Assembly (NCBI GenBank): GCA_030248065.1
Contig: JASAMV010001506.1
Span: 164,562-228,561, forward strand
Direction: 5' to 3'
From: Rhynchonema sp. JSB1_4
Lineage: Eukaryota > Nematoda > Chromadorea > Monhysterida > Xyalidae
Length of the DNA stretch: 64,000 bases
Shown here: one piece after another, positions 37,188-48,131 of the stretch
Layout of the letters: every line of letters begins with the position of its first letter
Position numbering within the stretch: position 1 is the first letter of the stretch
The notes under the pieces: generated by a model
Databases searched by the model: none
Told to the model about the DNA's origin: nothing
Seen by the model: the letters and a program-made list of their open reading frames with translations, nothing else
Translations under genes and position numbers: made by a program

Positions 37188-37774
37188 AAAAGAAATGTTT
37201 TTATACATGTATATGACATCTTGTTTTTGTCAGTAAAGAATGTTGAGGTGCTATAAGCCGAGATTGAAACGGCAGCATTATACTTTCATCATGTGGAAAA
37301 TACATACCTTACTTTTCCACATAATGCCCCCAAGCCCCAACGGCAGACTTGCCAAGATCGTTTAAATTAGTATATCAGCGGCCAGGATATCGAACATTTC
37401 CGCTGTTTTTTCGTTGTATCAATGGTGCGTTTAGATGAAGATCGTTATAATCGAGTGCTCTATTTGTGGGGCTTCATGTAAAAATCTCTTGCACAAAAAT
37501 TGAGCTGTGACCACATTTAATAGTAGCCATGGAAACCGCAACAAAGAAAACTTATGTTTCAAAGCCATCCATTCAAACCTCAAGTTGCTTCAATTAGGTA
37601 GCAAGCCCACCAAACGAACCAATAATTTCATCGCATGCCATGCACACTCATGCTTTTGCCTGTGTTTGAAGAAAAACTCACCTTGAAAACAGTAGGCGTT
37701 GAATATTACAGATTAATCGGTTGCTTTTTGATCTGTGAACATTTGACAGTTTATGAGTGTGACAGATATAAACG
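37188..37774. other. Spacer upstream of the first Amt gene
   Basis: No reading frame, repeat or recognisable element. The ATG at 37775 is reached without an obvious acceptor in the last 40 bases. Confidence 0.45.
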
Positions 37775-40459
37775 ATGAAGGCGCGCCCACTGACCTCTGA
37801 AGATGTTGGCTGGATTTTGCCAAATGCCTTCCTAATCCTGACCATGCAAACAGGGTTTGGACTGCTGGAGGCTGGTTACGTTGAATTGCACAATGTCACG
37901 AACACAATGCTCAAGAATACATGCGATGTTATCCTGGGTCGGTCATTGTTTTTATTTGTGCCCACATCAGGTGAAGTAAACTACAGTATTACTGGCTCCT
38001 CAGATTGTTTCTCTTCCTTTTCAGGTGGTTTCATGTACTGGGCAATCGGCTACGGCCTGACGTTCGGCGAGCCGACCAATTGGTTCTGCGGCACCGGTTC
38101 GTTCTTCCTGCAGGTGCCGTCGCTTAACGAGACCGGAGGGGCGACGTACGCGCATTATGTGTTTCAAGTTCGTCTTTCTGACTTTGCACCACGTGCCATA
38201 TTGATTGTTTGACAACGACCTTCTTCCTCATACGTTTAGTTCACATTTGCGACCGCGTCGACCACGATCGCCTCCGGCGCCGTTGTCGAACGCATGCGAT
38301 TCCCGGCGTACCTCGGTTTCTCGACGTTCAACATTCTTGCGTACTGCTTTCCGGCCAGTTGGGCGTGGAATCCGAACGGGTTCCTCGCTCAGATCGGCTT
38401 TCACGATTTCGCTGGATCCTGTGTGGTAGATAGAGAGACGTGTTTGTTCATTTGCCCATGTGCATGTGTTCTATACATTTCTGATGTTTCACAGGTGCAC
38501 GTAACGGGTGGTGCGAGCGCGCTCGTGGCCACGTTGTATCTCGGTCCACGACTGAACAAGATTGATGAGAAGACTGGCTATCTTCAGCGCACACTCGTCA
38601 GTCCAGTGATGGCGCTGACTGGTTGGCCTTATGACCCATTAGGCTCTAGGCCTCAATCCCGAAAGACTGACTCAAATCATTGATGCAGGCACATTCATGT
38701 TGTGGTGGGCCTGGCTGGGCTTCAGCAGTGGCAGCACGTTCGGAACCGGTGGTAATCTGTGGAAATTGGCGGCGAAGGTGGCCATCAACACGTTGAACGG
38801 GTCGATCGGTGGCGGGATTGTGGGCATCGTTTATGGATGGGTGAGCAGTCACGGACGAAGCTACGACATACCCCATATATCGTCAGGTGCGATTGCGTTG
38901 AGTTGTTGGAACCCATGAACCACATGAGTCCTGTTTTCAGGTATTCTTGCTGGTCTGGTGGGCGTGACTGCTGGCGGCGCGGTGTTTTCGCCTGGGATGA
39001 GGTCGGTTCAACCCGTGAACTATGCATGCATCATTACGCTACGAATCTCATACTTGGCTGAAGATGATTGATTTGCAGCTTGGTATTCGGCGCCTTAGGG
39101 TCGTTGGCGGCAAACGTAACGGGTGACCTGTTGATACGACTGCGCGTGGACGACCCTGTTAGCTGATGTTGACTTGTGGTTTACATCATAAGGCGGCTTG
39201 CCAATCGGGGCGGGCCGGGAGTGCTGTGTCACGGCTTTGACTTTTATTTGGCTGCAAAAATTTTTTGTGCCTCACACTTGCGCACTGGCCTGACGCACAC
39301 ACCTGCGTTATGAACAAATCGATATGGCCGGCTGCCTAACGTTTCACGGATGGGGATATCATATTTATATGTATGTACACGCATTTGTATGCAAAGTCAA
39401 ACCCATTCCCGACAACTCCAACCAGTTTGCAAGCAAAGTGCGTAATCCCGACAATGTCCTGGCGTGTCTGCCTGCATTAGGTCGGCACTATCGGTGTCCA
39501 CTGGGCGGCTGGCGTTGTCGGCACGCTCGGTGTCGGACTGGTGGGCAAGAATGTGCACAATTTCGAACTGCTGCAACCGGGACGTGAAGGACTGCTGACG
39601 GGCAATCGTGCGCTGACGCAACTTGCAGGTACCTAAATCACATCAATGTACTTGGTCATCGGATCGAATCGTGCTGTCAGCACCCACGAATGCCCTGGGG
39701 GCTTCAAGCGTTTCTCTGTTCGCCAAATAGTCGCAAAGACAAGCACAACGATGAGGAAACACCCTGAAAGTGACAATGTTTATTTGGGGCATGCTTCGGA
39801 TTTGAGATCTCAGAAGATATCTCTCCCACTGTAAAGCATAACATAACAACATAACCTGCTAAAAGTGGCCGCAGAGGAGTGGTTATTCGGAAATACTTCG
39901 TACTCACTGGTGGGGACTTGACTGGGGATGGTTTATTTGGCATTGTCTGGTGTGATTCTGAATTCCCCCATCCCGTTCCAGTCCAATGTGTGGGCATCGT
40001 GAGCATGACCGTCTGGAGTGGCACGGTGACGTACGTGTGCTTCGCGGCAATGAATCGACTGATCGCGGTGCGTCAGACACCCGACAACGAACGGATCGGA
40101 TCGGACGTGGTCACGCACGGCCTGAAGAAGACGACGACCGTGATGGCACGGTTCGAGGCAGCTGTTGTTCGATCGTGTTATGCCGCCGGACTGAGTCTGG
40201 ATCATCTGGTGCAACCGGTTCGATTGGACTAGATGATCATTCATCATTATTTTGAAATATTCATTTGAAGTCATTTTTTAAGTAAAGCATTCGGACTCTT
40301 ATGGTTTTCAAAAATTGCACCTGCCTTTCTGTCGCTCTTCAGCTGGTGGATTTGGCGTTGCGTCCGAACAATAAATTGCCGCGCAACAATGCAGCACCAG
40401 CAGACGCCATTGAAAGGGACTGGCCTGGCTCGTCAGCCACGACTCCCCTGGACAATTAA
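37775..40459 (+). CDS. amt: Ammonium transporter (Amt/MEP family), copy 1
   Basis: Moves ammonium or ammonia across membranes as a trimer with 11 membrane segments per subunit. Exons 37775-37937, 38025-38167, 38240-38425, 38495-38621, 38689-38886, 38941-39001, 39079-39157, 39481-39628, 39982-40163 and 40343-40459 give 467 residues. Landmarks: WILPNAFLILTMQTGFGLLE in TM1, NWFCG, DFAGSCVVHVTGGASAL with the first pore His, GTFMLWWAWLGF, and VGTIGVHWAAGVVGTLG with the second pore His. DFAGS carries the conserved Asp. The end of exon 9 was set by homology with the gene on the minus strand; reading on instead would stop at 40232. Intron phases match that gene. The C-tail is short and polar. The N-terminal extension before TM1 is also short. 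Confidence 0.9.
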
Positions 40460-40576
40460 AACTGATTACGTATACCATATTTTGACGTGAACATTGTATT
40501 ATGCATGTACAATGTACTTCACTGTCTCACATCACAAGATAGGAAGCAAGTTGGTTTACGTTAGACTAGACCCAAT

Positions 40577-41092
40577 CAGGGTTGGGCAAAAAAAAACGAC
40601 GGCGTTTTTTCTTAAAAAAAACGACGTTTTTTTTAAAAAAAACGCCTGGGTCGTTTTTCGTTTTTTTTAAATCCTGAATTTCCTTGATTTTCCCTGATTT
40701 TTCAGGGAAAGTACCCTGATCATCAAGGAAAATCAATTTATTGTCCCATTTTTTTCAAAAAATTTTCGACCAATTTTTACTTTGTCGAGATACGTCGATA
40801 TACGGAGTTTGATTTTCAATGATGACCCCAGCCGAAGTTGGTCCCATGATGCGGGTCTGCTATGGGATCTTAAGAACTCGCTAGAAAAGGGTTGAAACCC
40901 GTTTATTTTGCCTCAGAACACATAGAATTACTTCATTTAACCACTTTTTCTTCCCAACATGAGCGTTTTCCAATTTTTTTGGTGGCATATTTTGGTCATC
41001 TGGGCGTTTTAAAAAAACGTTTTTTTTTAAAAAAAACGTTTTTTTTAAAAAAAAACGATTTTTTGGAAAAAAACGTTTTTTGCCCAACCCTG
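40577..41092. mobile_element. hAT MITE with CAGGGTTGGGC ends and 8-base duplication
   Basis: The 516-base element begins CAGGGTTGGGCAAAAA and ends with its inverse, TTTTTGCCCAACCCTG. It is flanked by GACCCAAT at 40569-40576 and 41093-41100, exact. CAGGGTTGGGCAA is a well-known kind of hAT end. The interior has A/T runs alternating with ACGTTTTTT and has no transposase. It sits about 120 bases past the Amt stop codon. Confidence 0.9.
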
Positions 41093-41204
41093 GACCCAAT
41101 CAGTATGCGCAAGAAACTTCTGTGGCGCCTGAATAAGAGCTTCGTAGATGTAGTCGAACATCATGTTTTATGCGGGCATAAAACCAGCTCATGTGTCTTT
41201 TTGG

Positions 41205-41279
41205 GGTCGCATGGCCGTCTGGTGCATTCGCACTGAAGATGATGACCTGGTGCACCCCCGTCTATGAAAGCAGGTCGAA
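41205..41279. repeat. Interspersed repeat, copy 2 (GGTCGCATGGCCGTC family)
   Basis: The fullest copy: GGTCGCATGGCCGTCTGGTG, CATTCGCACTGA, GATGACCTGGTGCACC, and AAAGCAGGTCGAAACG in order. Partial copies are at 3190-3256 and 55755-55818. The CAGTGCGAATGCACC word alone also occurs at 17595, 48421 and (variant) 48797 and 54124. Confidence 0.6.
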
Positions 41280-41498
41280 ACGGGCAAACAAAAAGCACAT
41301 TGCTGTACAACTCACATGCTTGAGACTTGGTAATATTTCATGTTGGTTTTGCCAGCTATAGTGCACCGTTGTTTTTTTTATTTCTGACTTACCCCACAGA
41401 TCTACCGGTACATTTATTATGTATTTCGCCATTTATCATCATTATTCTTCATTCAGAATGTATAGTGAGTCATCAACTCTATACTTGACAGACAGCAT

Positions 41499-41731
41499 TG
41501 GGTGATGTTTTCGAAACGGTGTAAAGGTCAGTTGGGTGTAAAGGTCGGTGGAAAGCTCGGTCGACAGCTCAGTGTGATAGACCTCGGTGTAAACTTGAAA
41601 CATTCCACGTTAACAACAGTCAATGTTTCACGTTCACACAGCTTCGCCGACCGAGCTTTCGACCGAACTTTACACCGACATTTACGCCCAACTGCCCTTT
41701 ACACCGTTTCGAAAATTCCACCCCTTGAAAT
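41499..41731. mobile_element. Foldback element, TTTCGAAACGGTGTAAAGG family
   Basis: The left arm TTTTCGAAACGGTGTAAAGG and the right arm match as inverted copies for about 60 bases with a few changes. The loop holds GAAACATTCCACGTTAACAA and CAATGTTTCACG. A decayed copy lies at 53625-53785 and a partial one at 18230-18465. Confidence 0.75.
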
Positions 41732-41900
41732 GACATATGAACAACGAAGAAGCAGAGAGTAGAAACAGCCTGATTTTGTGAAGAATAAATACAACCAGAA
41801 TTCATGAGATCATCAGGTGCATGAAAAGAACCGCAAACACCGCAGACGTTAATGAGCAAATGCACGAAATCGTCACACACGAGTGTCATTTCCTTCTTGC

Positions 41901-44900
41901 TCAAGTGAACCACTCTTGCGTGAGTCCAAATTGTCTGAGCGCAATCTCCACCGCATCCTCGGACCTGGTGTGCAACAGATGCACGTGCACTCCGCGACCT
42001 TTGTGGCACGGTTGCACCTGGAACCAGCATTGAGAGCATCTCTCAAATATCGAAGTTTTCGGAACCGGCACGAGTTCTGAAGCTAACTGAACAGAACGCA
42101 CCTCTTTGTTGGGCCCAATGCATCTGGCGCCCGTCGAACCGAGGAAACATCCTCTCACCCTGATTCTGTGCCCATCAACGCAATCGAACCAGCCCGACCA
42201 CGGTGACCACGTGGGTACGCTGTCTGCAATCATCATGTAAGTTTTTCTCGTCACATGAATTTCAAATCAAAAGGATCGAAAAAACAAAAGGTGCACTGAG
42301 GATGTCCTGTCCTGGCACACCCGATTTGTGTGGAAAACTAATCAAAAATGGACAAAGTTTCAAATAGAACAAACAACAAAGCAAACAAAATCACATGACG
42401 ACTCACATGCCAAATACTGTCCGCCGACAGACATGTGCGGCATGGTGTACACATTCGGACCTGCTGGCACCTTCAACGGCTCCTCTGTTGTTCTGGCCGT
42501 TGTTGCCGTTGTTGTTCTCGTGCTGCTGCTGGTTGATGTTTCAGTTGTGGTCGTCGCGCTGCGTGGTCTCGTCGGCGTGACTTGCTGTCATGCAAACATG
42601 TGAGTTACAATGTTTATTTGAATTTTACGTCTGCGTGTCCCCCCTTTCCCCCGAACGCACAACACGATCAGCTTTATGCTTAATGTCACCGGAGAGTGGT
42701 CTGCTGTCCCCCAAAATTCCGGCCCCTATCCCCCCCCCAGCTCATCCTTTGCTGCTGCCTTCCCCCTCCCTCAAAAAAAAAAAAAAAAAATTTAAAAAAA
42801 AATAAAAAAAAGAACATTTTATTGTAGTTTTTTGCAAAACCCGTCTGCTCACACAAAGAACGTGGAGGAAGGGACACCCCACAGCAACACAAAATGTTCG
42901 GCCAGCTGAAAAAAAAACACCTCGCAGGGTGCTTGTAATAAAGCTGGCTGTAATTTGATTAGCGCACAAAACAGGACATCAAGGTGTCTAAAAACGCATA
43001 TCTAATGCGACAACCCCCTGCTGTTTTCATGCCGCACATTGAAAGTCCAGATGTGATTCGGCCGTTTCTCAACCGGTATTGGCACGACCGGGATGTACTT
43101 GTTGTTGCTGTTGAGTCGACGCCGTTGCATCACCAATCGGTCCCATCGTTTGCTCCATCCGTTCATGTTCGGTCGCAGTTTCCGTGCACTACTGTGGCTT
43201 GACGGTCGATGATGATTGGGCAGGTGGTCCCATCGTACCGGTGGTTCCTCCTTGAAAATCAGGCGATCGGCGGTCCCAACTGGTCCGGATTCCGCTTCGG
43301 TGATGTTTCGCAAGGACGATGGCGGAGCACTCGGTGGCCTGCTGATTGGCGTTGTGGTTGGCTGATCGGGCAAGACTGGATACCTGTGTTGTCGTCTTGT
43401 GACCAACTCGGCTGATGCTGGAAGCCGCGGTCTTCTGGCTGGCAAACGGTCGAGGTCAGGCTGAACTCGTGTCGTCGTCGTTGTGACTGGTGTACGCGAC
43501 TTGGCTGTAGTCGCTGGTGCTGGTGTGGTCGTCATTATTGTCGTTGTTGTTGGCGGTGCACTGGGTCGTGTGGCGTGGCGTATGCGCTGTCGATTGTTCG
43601 GTGCTGTGTTGTAGAGCAGGTACATCGTCACCGGTGGCTTGTCTGAAATCTGTGTTCCAGCTGAGTATAGTTGCACCACTTTGGTTTGACACGACAGGGT
43701 GTGACACACTCAGACTGTATGGCGTTGCCGGCTTGTGTATTCAACGCTGGTTGTCAACACAGCCTAATGTCATGTGTATAGTTCAGCCATGAGCTCGTGA
43801 GACGACTTTTTTTAAGATTGTTTGGCCTTATTCAAAAATGCTCCGGTTACATGTGTTTTCGCAAGCAAAAGAAAGAGATTGGGCCGAGAGAGATGTTGAC
43901 AAGTTCCAGCTGGCTGACCTCAATTTGTTACGTGCTTACGCGAACAGCACGTTATTCAACACGCAAATGTTTTGGGGGTCAAAAGGGAATTTATGCACCG
44001 AATCGGAGAGCGTGTTTTTAAAAAATACACGCGTTTCTCTTTCTTTCTTTTTCGAAACACGTGGAACCGTAACATTATTGGATATGTACAGGTCAACTTC
44101 AAAAAAGTCGTCTCATGAGTTCGTGTGTCATCACGCTCAATGAGGGCTGCTTTGGTCTCACTGCATAGACGACTAGCGATGACCATTTGCGTTGCCGACT
44201 GAAGCCGTTTTGCCAGTTTCAGCCTATTTTCAGAGGTAAACCGCGAATGTACCATCAGGGGCCCAGAAATTTCCACCGATATGCCAATTCACATCGCCAA
44301 CAGCTGGCCCCGCCTGTTGTGAATGATGCCTCATTTGCTATAATATGATTCCGAAAACTTTGTTGATGTTCGTGTCAAAAAGCCGTATTGCTTGCGAGCG
44401 GCAAACAAACAAAGGAAAACAACACTAAACAACAGCGCCTGACTAACATTTGATCTCCTTCGTTTCGTATCGCAATCTCGGTGCGTCTGTGATCGCATGA
44501 AGTGTATCACGTCGTGCTGGTTGCGGTAACACGTACCTGCTCAATATTATGTTCATGCTTCGCACAATTCGGTAATGACACCAGGAAACATCCAGGAAGA
44601 GCAAAACCGATGGATCGATCTGGCAAAGTCCTGCCGATTCATGTGATCGGCCCAGCAAGACCGGACGGAGACCGATATTGAAGTTTGATTTCGACCCAAA
44701 ACGCCGCGATGGCAAATGGGCATGCGGTTTTTATCGTTCGCACCAAGTGTCAGACCATGCATGCCACGCGGTTGGCGTGTTTTGACCAAATGGCCCAATA
44801 AGGCCTTAAAAATTGTGCCACAATCCAAAATCCTCCATTTACGCGATCAGCCATACCTGATCGAGCTGACCCGTCCTGCAGGCGGACTCCTGCCGTATGT

Positions 44901-45449
44901 CAACGGCACGTGATGTTGCAGCCAGTTGGTGTATGCAGGATTGGGATTGGTCACCGGGTTGTGATGACTGGGCAGTGGCTGTTGTGCGCTGCGTGGTTGG
45001 CTCATTGGCACACTGCCAAACACTGTTCGGTGCAATGATACGGCTGAAATTGAGCGATGTGAGACCAATATAAGGCGAGACACATAGTGTATATATACAT
45101 GCCGCATGAATGTCGCATGAATGCCGCATATTTCATGCGAAAAACAGCCAAGAGATGCAACCGGAACCGTAAGTAGAGGTAGGTAATACCTACGTTTCAA
45201 TTTGTATTTGTCTACCTCGCAGATTTTCAGCACAACGAACCTTTTCAGGTTTTAAAAATAGTTCTTGGATCATTACACCAAAAAGCAGAAAAGACAGATG
45301 GTGGAAAGTTTCCAAATAAGCTCCAGTTGGTCAAATTCTCCACATCTCAGGTGTGGATTTGATTAAAACACCTCCTTTCGTGACTCACCTTCAGTCGAAA
45401 TAATCGCGAACGCCAAATTCAGCGATATCAACACAAACATTGACCTCAT
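41901..45449 (-). CDS. Secreted Thr/Pro-rich protein with a thrombospondin type 1 repeat
   Basis: The minus-strand first exon (45449-45389) encodes a clear signal peptide, MRSMFVLISLNLAFAIISTE. Exon 45043-44857 joins it in phase and is rich in Pro, Gln and His. A further exon from 43642 carries Thr/Pro runs (TTTTIMTTTPAPATT) typical of O-glycosylated linkers, and another (about 42595-42413) has STSSSTRTTTATT. The last part (from 42223) has a thrombospondin-type pattern: TWSPWSGWFDC, RIRVRGC, GARC. The frame then stops at 41901. I could not connect the middle exons in one phase (a TAA interrupts one candidate near 44740), so the model is incomplete. Likely an extracellular matrix or surface mucin-like protein. 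Confidence 0.5.
42697..42806. other. C- then A-homopolymer tract
   Basis: Runs of C with CCCCCCCCCAG, then A runs up to 19 bases, within an intron of the minus-strand gene. No coding or element structure seen. Same kind of tract as 35283-35372. Confidence 0.6.
43788..44125. mobile_element. Foldback element
   Basis: ATGAGCTCGTGAGACGACTT at the left pairs with AAGTCGTCTCATGAGTTCGT at the right; inner blocks (GTGTTTTCGCAAGCAAAAGA and the reverse of CTTTCTTTTTCGAAACACGT) pair too. It lies in an intron of the minus-strand gene. Confidence 0.65.
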
Positions 45450-48131
45450 AATTGGTGAATTTCTTCTGAAATTTAAAAACAGTTCCTAAAAATATTACAA
45501 TGATCTTGCAAAATCCAAAGGAACGAACGTTTGTATAAAATGGCTGTCAGTTCAATCCGTTTACAACAAGCCTCTTAGCACCCGACCAACTGAACATTGG
45601 CAAGGCCTAATCGGCGTTAAATGAACAACATGCACCATTAACAATAAGTACAAGTGTAACGTCTGCAATGACTGCTCTCCAGCGACGTTGTGGTTGGTGA
45701 CGGTTCCTTGTTCTTACACATGTTCTATGTCGTTTTTTTCGGTATGTACAGTAAGTGTATCATACGCGTGGTGTGGTGATGATTGTCTTCTGGTATATCC
45801 GCAACTGACGTGCGCACATGCCACGCATGTGTAATGCGCAGTTTTGTACCAACCGACTTGGTATCTACATACATACATGCGCTGAGATTGTTGCGAATTT
45901 GACAACTGCAAAAAGGTGTGCCATCAGTTTCCACTACTATCACATATGTATAGCCTGCAGTCATGGTTTATTTCACAGTCTATTTGTCTGCACGGTCAAT
46001 CCTGCCTGTCTTCTCGGCGATGTTGAGCGGCTGTCTGTGCAATCCACATGGTATAACAACAGCGCACGTCGCACGTTCATGATACATTATTTTGCCCACG
46101 CGTCAACTTTACACAACCTTTGCTCAGTAGCTGCCATTACCAGCTATACTGCATCTCTGGATACACCTTAGTCCCGATAACATCAAAAGTCTGACCTGAG
46201 ACAGGCCATCCGACTATATCTGCTTATGTTTCATTTTTCGTATTTTTGCTCTCGACTTCGATATTTCTTGCTGCATTCTGAGCATTGTTTAAACACTCGT
46301 TTTTACTGTTTCTTGACCCATATCTTGCCGCGTCTCGTCTTCAGGTCTGGCACGATTTTGTCAAATTGTTGTTATGATGATCAATTAGCGATCTTAATGA
46401 TATCCATGTTCGGAGCGTGACGTCGCGTGTGTTGTGCGATTTTTGGAAACGTACAGCCGCAAAACACAAGTCCGCGTATCGTCGTGGTATCCACTGCATC
46501 TCTGCAAACCAAACAACCGATATGACGACCACCCGGGATTGTTTTTTTGCGACCAAAACTAACAAAATTTAACCCGACGTCATAAAAACCCAAAACTTAT
46601 TTTTCATTAGTGCAAAATTTGTGCGTCTGAACGCTGCATGAGCCATAAGTGCTGAGATAAAAAAAACGTCGTCACAACTGCATCTACTCACGTGGTATTA
46701 AAATTATTACCTCCAAAACGGGATTTGAAAGCACCATCAAGGACACATAATGATAAATTTTTATTAAACCTCAATAAATAACCCATGCATGCACATATAC
46801 TGTAGGTATAAGTAGGGAACTTCTTTACGGGCATTTTAGTCCTGTCATTATTTGTCCACGTCTGACACTTTTGTAGAGCACTGTGTTTCGCTTTTCTCAC
46901 ATTGGCGCATAGTAATTTTAAATTACCGTATCGCATTTGGTTGCTTTGCGATTAAATCTGGAAAACCGCAATATAAAAAGCGTCACGATATTGCCACTGC
47001 TCACGCTCGCTATATATAGTCGGCAGCGCGCATTATACATAAAAACACTTCAAATGAAACTTCAGCGCGCAGTATTTGTGCCCATAAACCACGTGTGTGA
47101 TGATCAATTGGGTGCATGTTTTCAAAGGCGACGTGTACCGACTGTCGATCATTGCACCCGCACGTTTCACATTAATATCAGTCAATATTGGTTAAATCGG
47201 AATAAATTTGTAGTATTAAAAGTGCCGTCGTTTTTGTTTTTTCACCGCGCGTGCGCGCGTGGGAAAGGCACCGTGAACAACGTATACCCTGGTGCCCAAC
47301 GGTATACTAACCGGCTGTTTTGGGTCACACGGCTGCTGGCGTGCGGGTAATTTGGGTCAACCCAACGCTCAAGGGTCGTATTCTGGCATCGGTAGTGTAA
47401 GTTTGTATCACCATATCACCCATAGTTGAGTCAAAATCATAATAAGCGTAACAGACTACAAATCCGACATGGCAAAGATTTATGCACTGCGCGCAAGATG
47501 TTGCTGTTCCTGATATTAACACCGCTAATTGGCCCGGTCGCAAACATGAACCCAGCGTGTAAACGCGTGCACGTTCTGTATTACATTAGGGGTACACACA
47601 TCACGGCCATGTTACGGAAATCATTACAATGAAGATTACCAATAATCGAAACTGACTTAACATGACATATTGTGTAGTGTACACATGCGTGAAACACGGT
47701 TTGCTGTTATTGAACGGGTGCCTTGAGCTGTTTGTTGTTCGCTGCACGGGAACGAAAATAGAAAGTTTCAATGTGAAAATACATATTTGTATTGAACACA
47801 GTTACGCACGATAATAATAACATAAATTTGGTTATCCGGGTAGCAGTGTCGCGACGTGAATACTTCAAAAGGTTTCTAACATCAAAATCTTATCATATGG
47901 CGCAATTGAGAGCATTATACACCTTCAGAGTGAAAGGTGCCTTACGTTGTGCAACGTCAAAAACGTGATTGAGGTGCAATATGAAAGTGAAAGTACATAA
48001 GTTCTGGACGTGAAAAACTGCACAACTACATGCATACGTTGCAATGCTCGCGGTGTGTGTGTGTGAGATGTACAAAAAGATTTTTGAGTGAAAACCCAGA
48101 CGTGCACGGTCAAGCAGCGAGGGTAGCAGAA
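45450..48131. other. Spacer between two head-to-head genes
   Basis: 2.7 kb shared upstream region of the genes at 45449 (-) and 48132 (+). An open frame 46937-47350 (GTG start, 137 codons) shows no motif. I see no repeat family here. It should contain both promoters, but I cannot point to one. Confidence 0.45.

Noticed and set aside
40164..40232. Amt copy 1 ending at the TAG at 40230-40232
   Set aside because: By comparison with copy 2, the exon ends after FEAA and continues at 40343; still possible as a read-through form.
46937..47350. 137-codon open frame
   Set aside because: GTG start, no motif, no splice or signal context.
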